From: Choanephora cucurbitarum
Taxonomy: Eukaryota; Mucoromycota; Mucoromycetes; Mucorales; Choanephoraceae
Assembly: GCA_025331435.1 (NCBI GenBank)
Contig: JAIWNI010000024.1
Coordinates: forward strand, 186,001-250,000
Reading direction: 5' to 3'
DNA length: 64,000 nucleotides
Positions 10,101-22,398 of this stretch are shown here, piece after piece. Within the stretch, counting starts at the first letter, position 1; each line of letters opens with the position of its first letter. The notes below the pieces were generated by a model. It searched no databases and was not told where the DNA came from. It was given only the letters and a program-made list of their open reading frames with translations. The position numbers were made by a program, and so were the translations under genes.

Positions 10101-13100
10101 ACGCTTCTTCTTTGAGGATGTAACAATCAAAATATATCAAAGGGCGTTTTGTCTCTCTTCGATAATTACTATAGGATATTCCCTAGTTAGAGTTTTGGCT
10201 TCACTGTTCCACAGAACTAGGATATTATCGAAAAACCTAGACACCGTAAGAAGTTGACAAACTTCTTTTGCAAGACATAAAACTTATCATGACTTCTTCT
10301 TATTGACTGTTTTCCATCCCTATTATTAGCACGTTAATGACTTGTTATCAATGCACAAAAAGCAACATGATCTTTTTAGCTATTCTACTTCATTGTTAAA
10401 CAATAAAAGCAGATATACCAAAATAGTTTCCCTAAAGACGTCAATTTAAGAGGCATGAAAGTCAAGAAGGACTATACGTAAGCAAGTACAGTCAGAAATT
10501 CTAAATACCCAACATAAAATCAAGCTAGTTTGAGAAAAAAAAAAGACATTGGACTACATTTGAGCACGACATGAGACAATGAACTACACGAAATACGTAT
10601 GGAAAACCAGATGGGTTTAAAAGTATAGCTTTTCTATTTAGCTAAGCACGAATTTAGAATCTTTCACTCCTTTACAGTAGCAACATCACTCTCAAAACGT
10701 AATAGCGTCAACCAAGGTGTATGTGACACTTGCAATAAACTCAAAAAAAAAAGATATGTTGAAGGCGTTTATTGGTTCCGCCTTATTGAAAAGCCAATCC
10801 ATTCGATCACCTGTCCTAAGCAAATTAAAGAAAGAGGTACTCTTCTACCAAGTGCGCTTACAACCCAGAGTAGAAGAAAAGTCTGTCTTAAACAGTTTGA
10901 TACTGAAATCGTATTTTATGAGTATCAATCAAGCCAACCGCGAACTAGATCTTATTATCGATTACGTATGCTAAGATTATCTTGGTAATCCTTGCTTTTG
11001 TTTATGTTACGCACGCTGAAAGCAAAAGATTAGTGAGCGCATGTAAGCTGGTCAGACAGATTGCAGTTTGCTTTTGAAAAGTCTGATAGAGATCTCTGGG
11101 GTTCTCGCTATGCTACAGAGAGGAACTGACAATTCTTATACTATCAAATGGAAAAGATGTAGTATGATGGCTTAGGGCTCTTTTGGCTTTAGGGCCACTG
11201 GCACTTATAGGTGGCATCAGGCGAAATAGGTAGATGCCATAGCTGTGCAAAACTTCAATTATGGCCTCTTGTAATGTAAGCGGTGGACAATTGACGCTTT
11301 GTTTCTCAAGATCAACGTATACATCATGCCCATTGAGCTGAAGGAAACTTGGGCAACACGCTACACAAAGTTGTTCAGGCAGTTGAGAGAAGAAAAGTGC
11401 AGAACTTTGAAACAGCACACATCAATAGCCAAAGAAACATGGAGCAACTTGTACTACAAAATATGTATGTTCCATATGTAACGATGTGGATTCTGCCCAT
11501 CAACTGCGTTCTAAGTTTGCCCGTAATGGCTTGAAAGCTAAGCTGTTCAACTAGGCAATAAGCAAGGTATATTCAATAAAATGAACTGAAAGTGTAAAAC
11601 GTACTCATAGGCTTTCTTGGATTAAGTGGGAGAAAGCACGAGAAGCACTATGTAGCGAAACTAGACAAGAGGTCAGAGAGAGAGAGAGTTGACTGTTCGT
11701 GAACACTTAATGCTGTTGAGTGGATAAAGGAAAAAGCACATGGTATGATACTATTCCAAAGATGAAGGAGATTAAACAAATAACTAACAGAAAAAATAGG
11801 TCGCTTTGGGTATATATACAACATGCAGAAGTATCGTTATGTTCACATCGCTATCTGTGCTGCCGAATTACCAATTCCTATCTGTGTTGAAGAACTAGAC
11901 AAATTCGGAGACACTGTAGTTGAGATGTGCAACATGAAGAAAAATTGCTGTAATCTAAAGAAACGCTTGCTCTTAACGTCCCATATAGAAACAGCTGACC
12001 GCATATTACGAGCAATTGAGCAGGCCACTTGTTGATGTCGCAGAAGACATGCTTTTGAAAAGCATACTCTCATATCAAATAGTCTTTGATCGAGCAGGCT
12101 ATTGCATATGTTACAGGCCGTAATTTTGTCGCTCTTTACTTTGCTTCTCTTCACTTTTTCGAATATATCTATACTTCATATTTTGTTGTCTAATATACAA
12201 TATTCATGCACTAGTAGCTTTTAAATAGGATTTGCCGATCCTATAGATACTTGATGTATGCAATAAGCAATATGTAGCATAAAGAGACCTATGCTTGAAC
12301 AAATATGACAGGAAAAAGTAGTATTATACAGCAAATGCCTGCGTTGCATCTAAAACAACCTTAGTAAACTAAGTGAGATCAAGCAAGCCTACTCATGCCA
12401 GCTGCTTTCATGATCAGCTTCCTTTCATTGTCACATGGAGCACCTTTTCAAAGCAATATCTTGTGCTTTTGCTTTCTCTTTCTCGTGTTTTTATTACCAC
12501 TGATCAACAATTTGGCTTCTATTCATATCATATATCGATCTACTGTAAAACACATGTAAAGCATGTGATTGCAATCACAACGTTTCTTCAACTTGCACTT
12601 TGGAGCCAAATCTAAGAATCTATCAACTGGATGCTTCTGTCTATCGTATGGCAATCATGTCGTGCTCATAATGAGGTATTCCCTTGACAAACTTGAGACT
12701 AATGATCAAAATTTGTGATGTTTGCTGTGCTTTGATCACATGAAACTAATTTAATTTGCTTGAAAATGAAGAAGTGCTGATGTTGATTTTCTTTTGGATA
12801 CATGGAGCAGAAATATAAAAACCTCGGCGAAGTGCCAAAAAGGAAAACGCAGTACGAATGCATTGAAAACAGAAATCAACTCTTCACCTATCTTGAACAG
12901 ACTTGTCAACCCACTTCACTATCTACAATTTTATTTTTCTCTTGTCAAATTCGTTTTAGTAAGAAGTCATTTATTGACTGTAGTATATCATAAATGAGTC
13001 AAGATCGCTTTTCTTATTTGAATTGACAAAAAAAAAGCATAAATATGACAGGCATTAGAAGAAAAGAATGAAAGAGTTTTAACATCATTAGGAAGGTCTT

Positions 13101-16050
13101 TCTTAAAAAAAAAAGGAAACTCCATTATAGAGGAAAAGTTTACTTTATTTTTGGGAACACTCAATTGTTTCAGTCTGATCGAATGCTCCTCTGAACTCTT
13201 TATCTGTATAAAAAGACACTTGTACCAATTGTCTTATACTTGCCTATGTTGTCCATTAAAATACAAAGTCGTATAATCTATAAATGTCGTTGTAAACCGC
13301 TTTCACTAATTGAAAACGCTTCCAGCTAAACAAACTTTGGATAGGACAGAACCCTGGTCAAATGAACCCGCCTGGGAAGGCTAAGAGAACACGGCATAAA
13401 GCTATGATTGCAAAGTAGCAATGAGGATTAATTGCGTAAGTTAAAGATGAAGAAAACTATGTCATAGCATCTTGTTGATAAAGTATGGACAAGAACTGTT
13501 TATATAGTCCGATGACCAAACTTACATGGTATTCGGTTGACGTCCTGCAACTGTTCTTTTTGAAGAAAAGCTGAAACAATGTATCATTGCTAGGAACGCA
13601 CGCTTTTTTTTTTTGTAAGAAAAGGAATGAAAGAGTCATTTTAAGTGAGTTACTTGTTCAGTACATGAAATCAGACATTTTTCTTTATCAAGCAAAATAC
13701 CTGTTTCTTTTAAAAGACAAAAGTAAGCGAAGAAAGAAATGCTCACATACTTTTCCTCTATGGCATGACCTTTGATTTTTTTTGGTTCTGTAATATGACA
13801 ATAGATTGTAATTTGTGACAGATTGACATTGTCCAACTAGAAAGTTGCTTAAAATAAAGAGATATTGACAAAGGAGTCGATAAGAAGCTACATGAAACTA
13901 AAAATGACAGTATGTTTGTAGAATGAATTTCATAGACATACTTGTTAATCTATTCTCGAGATAAAAAGTTTTACATTTCCTTTTCTGATAAATAAGTTTC
14001 AGCAAAAGAAAAGCTTTTCGTGATCTCCATGTCAAGCCACAATGATCTGACTTTATGCAAAAGAAAAGATAACATTGGCTTAATTTATCGAACAACATTG
14101 TTGTACTCTAATCAAAGTTTTAGTTTATTCTCTCGGAAGAAAGGGAAGCACCTTTTCCCAAATAACTAAAAATATCCTTTTTTATTGTGTTGCCAAACCT
14201 GAGCCAATAAAAAAAGAAGAATACAGAAACAGTTAAGAACCGATCGATCTAATGCAAAGTTTAATTGAAATTCATGCCACACATAGAATATCGCGATCTC
14301 TTAATTTCCTTTTAAATTAACATATTATAGAAGTCGTCAAGTAAAGAAAAAATAGAGACAGTTTTGCTGTCTCTTTACTAAATGGATACCAAATGATGGG
14401 ACCTTTTTTTTTTCTGTAGGACCTGCTGATTTATCTCAAAGAACAACTTTTGTCCGAAAAAAGAAAAAGGCCGGGAATCGGATATTTCGGGCTGTGCTCT
14501 TTTTCTTTTCTTGGTATTCATACCCTAAATAAAGTAGTTTCTAAAGACCTCACAATGCGTGTCTTTTTGACTGAAACAAATTTAAGCAATGCAATTTGAT
14601 TGGATGCCGCAATTTACGATTATCCTGATTGAAATGGTGTATATGACAAGGAAGGTTACTTTTTGTTTATCAGATTCTGAAAGAAGGACAAGTAACTTGA
14701 TATGACGAAATCTCTTACGACTTTTTTACTGTACCTGAAATTCTTATTAGTCCAATGAAAGGCTTGTATTATAACTACTTTAGGAAAGGGTTATGATTCA
14801 AGCAAAGCATACTGGGTTCTAAACAACGGCATAAGAATAACCGAAATAAGTCCAAAGTGGGTTTGCATGAAATTTCTATTGTTTCTAACATAGACAGAAT
14901 ACTAAACTCACTGTACATAGGATATTTATAAGTACAATAGATATCATATTGCTGAAGCTCGTTGTATCAAGGATCATACAATGCTATATTATATGCTTTG
15001 ATCAAAGAAATAAAAGAAATCTTTTACTCTAGAAAAGAGGAAAAAAAAAGAAAAAAAAATCTGAAGTGAATAGTTGTTTGGTTTACACGAGAAAGAAACC
15101 TACTTGTTTCGTACAAACAAGTGTTCTTCGCTTATCTGATTGGTGATGGCGTGTTACGAATGAGCACATTGCTCACTCTATTTTTTGTATCCCGGTAGTA
15201 ACACAAGGTGACAATCTTAATAATAGAACGAAAATATAGCTTTCTCTTTTTTTTTTGACTTTTTGGAATAGGATATACTCTAGTTAGAAACAAACATATA
15301 CTTGAGTTAGCTACTATCAAATGATTGTTACGTCTTTAGTTGTTCTTGAGCGAGACAGACTAACTCCCTCTCTCGTTATCTCTAGATGCTGGCTCAACAT
15401 CCGAATTAGGACGTGAGTCATTAAGGCCGTAATAAAACGAGAGAGGACTATAGTCAACAGCATAGATTGTTTGACAGGGATCATCAAAGAAAAGTCGATC
15501 TAATGACATAAACATCAGCTGTATGAAGGGAAAAGAAAAGCTTATTTATTCTATAAAAGGCCTTTCCCCTCCTTCCTTTTCTTAAATTAAAACATTTTAT
15601 TTGACAGATTTTTCTTAAACCTTGTGGTTGCCATGACAATGATTTTTCTCGATCATTTGTGTCTATAGCAACATTAGAAAAAAAAACGTTCGATGTAGTT
15701 CTATGAAAATAGCTTCTATTGTTATATATATATATTATCTCTATGCCGCTATTACAAAGACCGGTCAAGAACTATAGAGCAGCATGAATTTACAGACAAA
15801 CTGTCTCCCCCTAAAAAAAATAGTTCATTTAACTACTGCAAACTCAGCAAAAAAAAACTTCTCACTAATATTTAAATACCAGCATCGACAAGACAAGTAA
15901 AAAATTACATAAACTTGTGCTACTTGCCATTTTTATCTTTTTCCTAAATTATATCTCGAGATTAAATTGTCAAATATATATAAAAACAAGAGTGTTCATT
16001 TTTATTCTTTTCTTTATCTCTTTCTCTTCTTCTTTCTTTAACTTCATTAT
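7193..16050. other. 9-kb gene-poor AT-rich region
   Basis: No ORF here has recognisable domains, splice-consistent exons or convincing codon use. Frames of 60-103 codons (for example minus 11113-11418, plus 10717-10974, minus 9869-10126, plus 11823-12035) have scattered stops nearby and no family. Poly-A and poly-T runs are common. An imperfect inverted repeat (TTCGATAAT ... ATTATCGAA) lies at about 10159-10223. No tRNA or rRNA gene was seen. It may be degenerate transposon sequence, a large non-coding locus or a structural region such as heterochromatin. Confidence 0.5.
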
Positions 16051-17346
16051 ATGGGAAATCAAGCAAGTAAAGTGCTTGCAAACAGCGCAAGCAGTAAAAA
16101 GAAGCGAGCTGGTTTAGTCAATCAACAAAGACCTTCATCTACTACATCTCAAGGCAACTATGATTGGCTAGAAAATGATCCTTATCCCAACAGAAGCAGT
16201 GATAATATTGATGCTGCCATCTCTGCGGTCATCTCACATCAACAGAAAAAGACCAGAAAGACAACCATGTCTTCTCAACTATCTCCTTCATCAGCTATGA
16301 CTGCCAGTAATGCTTTTAGCAATCGACGTAAATCTATCTCTGAATTCTTTGCCAGAAGGAAGCAAAGTTTAATTAGCATGAGCCCTTATGCTGGACAAGA
16401 CGATATGAAAGAATTTGATCGTCTTCAAAGACAAGTAAATAGAGCTAATGGATTCCAATGTACATTTAGACTTAATTTTCATTCTATAGCATTACCTACT
16501 GAAGAGTACCCGTAAAGGGAACACATGGGCACCTATTCAATCTCCTAAAGTCATTGTCGAGGCAGGTACTAGAAATGGCATTTGGGCATTGGAGATGGCT
16601 ACCCACTACACTGATTCTCAAGTACTGGGACTTGATTTAAAACCACCTGGTCTACAAGCAGGAAGTCCTTCTAATTTAAGATACAATCAAACAGATATAA
16701 CTGGATCCTGGCCAATGAATGATAATTCTATTGATTTGTAAGTTATTAATATCAATACGTTTATTTGCCTTATTAATCAATTTCATGTAGCATCTTCCAG
16801 CGCAACATGTACTTACATATCAAACAAGATCAATGGTCTAAAGTCTTGGAAGAAATGTTTCGTGTCTTAAAGCCTGGTGGATATGTTGAGCTGTTAGAGG
16901 TTGAAGTGTGTCACCATAATCCTGGTCCTGTACAACAAGCATTTGAAAATTTCTTTAAAGAGCAATGTAAAGAACTAAAGCTTGATCTGAACTTTGCTGA
17001 GACCATGATGACACACTTGCAAGAACTAGGCTTTATAGAGATTGAAAAGCGAGTACTGGATATTCCTATCGGCGAATGGCCATCAGAAGGAGGTACTAAA
17101 ATAAGCATGATGTCTAAATTGATGTTGAAACTAATTACTGTATACACCTTAGAATTAAAGCAATGTGGTTTCATTAACAAAGAAATCCAAAAGGCCTTGT
17201 TGAAACTCAAGAAGGACGCCTATGTTCCCAAATGGGGAATATCCCCTGCTGATTATGATTTAGCTGTAAATGAAGTTCTAGACGAATTTGAAGAATACCA
17301 AAGCTTCTCTCGATTCAACTGTTGGATCGCCAGAAAACCCCTATAG
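16051..17346 (+). CDS. SAM-dependent methyltransferase, fungal class I type
   Basis: Three exons (16051-16434, 16490-16737, 16791-17346) give 395 residues. Residues 1-125 are a Ser/Lys-rich, probably disordered N-terminus starting MGNQASK, a possible N-myristoylation signal. The Rossmann methyltransferase core follows from about 129: motif I VIVEAGTRNGIWALEMA (about 149-165), an LGLDLKPP segment for the motif II acid, DITGSWPMNDNSIDFIFQRN, and FRVLKPGGYVELLEVE. The C-terminal half has the LGFIEIEKRVLDIPIGEWP and FNCWIARKPL segments common in fungal LaeA-like or TAM-type methyltransferases. The substrate is unknown. Both introns are 53-55 nt and use consensus sites; without splicing the frame stops at 16513-16515. 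Confidence 0.85.
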
Positions 17347-17504
17347 ACCTTATTGCTTTTGATAGTATATACACACACACATATATATAATCCCTAATTC
17401 GTAGAAGGGGAAAGTCAATTTATTTAGAAGCCAATTACTTGATGTTATTGTCAAACCATTATTTTTCTTTTTTTGTAAATATCAACAATAGAATTTTATT
17501 ATCA

Positions 17505-18664
17505 TCATCGTCTGTTTTTGCCTTTATATTTACTACAATTATCACAAAACCATTTGCCTTTAGGTGCTGCCTTTAAATCAACACAGGCTATATGAAACCA
17601 CTCAATGTCACACTATAAAGATGGAGGTGAATTCCATTTCCTTTCCTAATACATATATAGAAACCTTACATCAGCGTTATCACAGGCTACCATTTCACCA
17701 TAGGAAACACCTTGACAATAACAATAGACAGGTTCATTTGGATCAATAGACATATCCATATCCGATCTATACAAATTCATACACTAAGCAACGTTGGCAA
17801 CAATGACTATGAACTTAATTACGTTTTTAGCTTGCTGTTGTTCTTCCTTGAAGGTAACGCCTTTGGTTTCGTATTCTTTTCGGTCTGTGTATTTCTACTT
17901 CTAGGTGTTTCTTTTAGTGCTCTATTGAAATCCTCTTTGCCTATACGTCTCTCTAGAGAAAGAGAGAAATGTCAAAACCAAATCAAAACAGACTATGCCA
18001 ACTTACTCTTGATTGACTGTTTATCACTCATTTTCTTTGTGATTTTCTCTCCCAAGGACATTCTTGAATATTCACGCAAACTCCTTGAGGAAGGTATAAG
18101 GCCAGGTAATGAAGCAATCCGTATACTGCCTATTGGATGGTTTTCTTCAAATTTAACTAAATCGGCATCTAATCGATTACAGTGACGATCCACCTTTTAA
18201 GAGAAAAAAAAGTAGGGGCATTCAATAAAGAGTAAACGTCATAAACTAATCTATGAATTTACTGCATCTAATGTCACTTTGGCGAGAGCTGCCTTTTCGC
18301 TACTTCTCTGGACTGTTTCTTCTAATAGTTGAACAAGTTGCTTCAATTGAGTAAATCGATCATTAGCGCTTAGATTATCAATGTTGTCAATTAAGTCAAT
18401 AGCTGCTTTGGCTGTAGAGCAAGTAGAGTCTACGCTTCTCTATTGAATCACAAGTCTCTTGTTTTCTTTTTTTGTTTGTTTCTACCTTGTGCATAACCAT
18501 CCATCTCTTTCAAAAGTGTAAAGTTCTTTTGAAGGTCGATCTGTAAAGCTTCCACAACTAGAATAAAAAGTGAGCCAAGTTGAAAGAGTCAGAAGGTAGG
18601 TTTGTTGCTTACTATCGATGTAGTCATCAATGTAAATTAGGCTATCAATAAGTGATTTAGACAT
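17505..18664 (-). CDS. ING-family protein with C-terminal PHD finger
   Basis: Seven exons (18664-18613, 18557-18486, 18429-18263, 18193-18007, 17952-17823, 17766-17670, 17612-17505) give 270 residues. The N-terminal ING helical domain is clear: [29 protein letters not shown], the EEKAALAK-like SSEKAALAK block and [13 protein letters not shown] basic, Ser-rich linker follows. The PHD finger (about 216-262) has [37 protein letters not shown] and DNCSK, giving the C4HC3 ligand order. ING proteins read H3K4me3 and guide histone acetyltransferase or deacetylase complexes (Yng1/Yng2/Pho23 in yeast). The exon 3 acceptor (GCGTAG) is the only one that keeps the frame; an upstream AG gives a stop. Yng2/ING4-like assignment is possible, but the subtype is not certain. 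Confidence 0.88.
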
Positions 18665-19266
18665 TGCTTCTTCTACAAAAAAAGACAGATAAAAAACACA
18701 CACACAAGAAAGTACCTGACGATTTAAAAAAAAAGTGATTTGTTTTTAATCCCAGATAAGCCAATCATACAGTTCGTTGTGTTGTTGTCTTTGCAACATC
18801 TTACTTGATGAGCTTTTATTTCCATGACAACACTAAATATGTTTCGTATTTCAGAGTGAGAGTATTATTGTGGTAAGCTTGAGAGTAAATAAATGCATAC
18901 GAGTGCAGAGCAATGGCAGCCATAATTAAGATTTTTGTCTTGTCCAAATCTGATGATAAATGTCATGCTTTCTTAGCAAACACAGACCTAGTGTTTATCC
19001 TGATGGTTGCTTGCTTAAAATATCAATGCGAAATGGCACAAAGAAAATGACTTTCATTGTCTTGTAATAAGCAACATCTAGGCTACGCATTCTTTTTTCT
19101 TATAAAGGAAATCATCCAGATCCTAATCACCCGATAGAGCTAGATCAATGAGAGAGTTATGTAGCTCATTCCTTTCAAAAGTTATTATTGTGTATTTATT
19201 AGATAATGTCTATGGATGCTATAAATGAATAAAAAGGGTATATAAAATGCAGGCAAAATAAAGCCT
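18665..19266. other. Intergenic region, no gene seen
   Basis: About 600 bp between the ING-family start and the 3' end of the PP2C gene. It contains the ING upstream region, including a CA/GT run near 18698-18708. No ORF or RNA gene is supported. Confidence 0.4.
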
Positions 19267-20405
19267 TTAGTCAGATCTACGGTCAGGAGAATCTTCACAG
19301 TCTTTAACGACAGCAACAATGACACTGATATCATCTGGTTTGCCGCCTTCCATCAAGAAGCCTTCTTCCATAGCTCTTCTCTGAAATGGTGTGTCTACTC
19401 TATGTTTAGATTCGCTGATTTCTTTGGCTGTATTGCCCAAGATATCCGATAAGGTTTGTGGTTGAAGATTGCTGATGCGAGGAGGACGCCCAGGTGCACC
19501 AGGAATGGTATGTGCATCCACATGAGCTCGAACAAGGTCAAGAATGTCTCTGTCAAATAGGTTGTCATAAAGACCATCTGTTCCCATGATCACAATATCG
19601 TTCTTCTGGACCTTGATAGTAAATGACTGAGCATGCGATGGTTGATCTCGAGATTGAATACCGAGCTGATAGGGGAAATTAAATGCATGTTGCTGTTCTT
19701 CGCTTCTAAATATATAATGGTTGTTGCGGATGATAGAGATGCCACAATCTCCAATATTGGCCACCCGTAATTCATCATGACGTAGAACGGCAAGACATGC
19801 AGTCGTTGAGCCTAGGATATTATTCTTTTTGGCGGCTACCAGGCTTTTGTCATAAGAGCGCTGTAGAATCTCGACAGGGTTGGCATCATTGTAGTCAAAG
19901 AATAATGGGTCTTCAATATCCTCAAATCGGTCCATTTCCAGATTAGCATAATGCATCAATTGCGTGGAATACAGAGCCGAATCCGAACCTTGATATAGAA
20001 ATTGATCCGTTATAACTTTGATCTCCGATTATAAGAAAAAAATTTTTATATGTTACCTGCAGTATTGGACCATCCACCAATACCATCTGCCACACCAATT
20101 GCATCAGAACGTCTAAAGTAAGCATCTTCACCTATCTGTGCACCAACAGAAGTATAGGAATTGAAGGTATGAATAGCCACTTGATTGGCTCTGCGCTTAG
20201 CAAATCCAGTAGCACCATGGCCAAATTTAAAAGAAGGTTTTGGCTTGGTCTGAGCAAAAAAATCAAACATTGGTAGTGATTTTGAATATTCAAAGTGGTT
20301 GTCTTGAACACTACTCAATGCAGAAGGAGTTGCTGTCTTTGATATAGATCGCTTCAGTACATTTGTCGCTGTCACTGCGGTTTTTCTGTGAATTGTGCTG
20401 AGCAT
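19267..20405 (-). CDS. PTC7: PP2C-type protein phosphatase, PTC7-like (mitochondrial)
   Basis: Two exons (20405-20057 and 19988-19267) with a 68-nt intron give 356 residues. The start at MLSTIHRK is chosen because it begins a basic, Ser/Thr-rich presequence typical of mitochondrial import; an ATG 13 codons upstream adds an unlikely hydrophobic leader. PP2C motifs appear in order: GEDAYF, GVADGIGGW, LGSTTACLAVL, RVANIGDCG, MGTDGLYDN and KPDDISVIVA. These supply the metal-binding aspartates. Yeast Ptc7 dephosphorylates Coq7 and supports coenzyme Q synthesis and mitochondrial function; that is family knowledge. In some yeasts the PTC7 intron is alternatively retained to make a membrane form; here the intron contains no obvious transmembrane coding frame. 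Confidence 0.88.
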
Positions 20406-21793
20406 AATAATGAGAATAATGAAAAAAAAAAGGAGATAATTCAAGAAAGGGTCACATTATTTAAAGCAAATCAATTTGGCTTTGCGTTGAGCCTTGATTT
20501 ATGTGCCTCCATTTTAAATCCACGCACCAATCAGAATGGTTGATACACCAGGAAAAATAAACCATGATGAGCCAAGATAAGCTCCATAATTTCTTTACTT
20601 GGAAGCTACACGCATGGCTTTCATTCAGTCAACAGAACCTTTGTTTTCTATCTCTTTCTTCTTTTATAGAATTGGCACATTGTACTCTATAAGAAAAGTG
20701 TCTAAAGATGAATTACTCGTCTTTATAAAGGGGAGTTGTTATCGTAATTTAGGTTGTCTTTGCACTGAATTCCTGTATGTATGATTGATTTCTTTAAAAT
20801 CTAAGCTTGTCAAATCAATTGAAGGATCTTGGGATTTTAGGCTTTTCTTTGGTTAAGTTTGAGCTTCTTTTTTTTTTGGATATATCAGTGCATAGCCATT
20901 GTAACTTGGCTGAATGGATCAACCCGAGTTTTTCTTTGTTTTTAAAGATGGTTAGTCCTATTGTGTCAATTCCTCTTACTATTTCTGCTTCAGAATGCAC
21001 TATTGTTCGTATACTAACACAGCATTAATTCACTTTCGATGGCATTCTAATTCATAGTATGGAGAATTGATAGGCTTTTATCTGTACCTTCATAAGACAC
21101 TCCTGTCTCATTCATTCTCCCTATCTTTTGTTTCTATTTTACTCTAGATAGAAAATCCACTTTTGTTCATGTTGAGAGAAAATGATTGGGTCAAAATTAG
21201 AGAACTGATTTAAGCCAATGAGATTCATGGCTTTTTGCCTATCTTGATGAATGGAGAATAAACAAAGCCCTCTTGTGAGCCAACTGTTCATTCAGTTGAA
21301 ACATCATTTTGACCAAATAAGCAAATAAACGAACTCACTTTCAAAGATAGTACAGGATCATCTTTTGGTTTGTTTGTTCAATTTGGCACTCATAAGAATA
21401 CTGTTATTCCCCCCCCCCAGATAAAGCAAGGCTAAAGGGGCTTCCCGGGCTTAAAAGTCCTTTGGGATTTTTATGCAAGGAAAAAAGAAAGAGGAGAAAA
21501 AAGAAAACAAGCAAAAGGAGTTTTGATAGTTGAATTTTTCTTATCTTGTTTCTCTAGGATAGGCGTATTGTTTGTTACCAATAGAGACCCTTTTTTTGTT
21601 GTTGTTGTTGTTTATGTAAGTTTATTTTGTGTAGCACATAGACTACAACTAATAGGTGTTACCACCATCAGGTTTCCGCAGCAGCACATTCAAATGACCA
21701 ACGAAACTAGCAAGTTGCATTTTTAACAATTAAAGCTTCGGCTATCACATCGCTTTTTATATAAAAAATGCTGTTTTATTATTGAAGTCAGTG
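20406..21793. other. Intergenic region before the transposon island
   Basis: No gene is supported. It includes the PP2C upstream region with a CCAAT at about 20527, a C9 run at 21410-21418, and a GTT repeat near 21598-21610. Short ORFs here lack recognisable motifs. Confidence 0.4.
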
Positions 21794-22153
21794 TCAAAGT
21801 GACTGATGGCTCTTGAGAAGGCAGGGAGAGTTTATTAAAAGAGCAAAGCTTGCTATCCTAAAAATGGCGATAGGCAAAGCAGACAGTTTGTCACACCCAG
21901 TTATGCCAGGATCATTCCTGACAGACGGGCATTCAAGGCTTAAGCAGTTAAATGCGCCTTTCATATTTCTATACGCTGTTTTGCCTTTTGCTTGTATCAG
22001 CTGTTCTGGATGTTGAAGTTTGTGGAAGCAATAAGCGCAGGTTTGCGAAGTACTGTTTTCGTTGCTAATACTGACTGTTGTCCTGTTTCCAAGTGCCACC
22101 GTAGCGCAAGTGTCTTTTGATTCTGGAGACAACAACCATACCTCTATCGTCAA
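21794..22153 (-). pseudogene. Relic of a zinc-ribbon protein, possibly TnpB/Fanzor-like
   Basis: A 119-codon open frame carries SISNENSTSQTCAYCF, KGAFNCLSLECP and then CDKLSALPIAIFRIA. The order TSxxCxxC, CxxxxCP, then a D with a small-residue helix resembles the C-terminal zinc ribbon and last RuvC-type acidic motif of TnpB/Fanzor nucleases, and a similar tail recurs in mucoralean proteins I recall. No upstream RuvC or wedge domains were found, and the neighbouring frames are broken, so this is a fragment. The assignment is inference; another transposase class is possible. Confidence 0.35.
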
Positions 22154-22398
22154 TCAACATGATCAAAACATCCAGATACTTGGAATACACCTAACGGAAT
22201 CCTTGAAGAATGGTCCAAAGGGTGCCAAACTTGTGGACATTCAACAACTTGAAATCGCCACGAAGAAGTTGCTCAGGCTTGTTGAATTTCAGAGACAAAT
22301 GCATATCGAAACGCTGGACAAGTTCGATTTCGGTTGCAAGTCCTTGGACAACAGTAGTTCCTTTTCTCATGACAATGTTGTTGTTCTGAGTAAGTAAG

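Noticed and set aside
11113..12154. Overlapping ORFs on both strands of 70-103 codons
   Set aside because: They look protein-like in places, but no family is recognised and flanking frames are closed; left inside the gene-poor region entry.
20405..20444. Longer start for the PP2C protein
   Set aside because: The extra 13 residues are hydrophobic and spoil the mitochondrial presequence that starts at MLSTIHRK.
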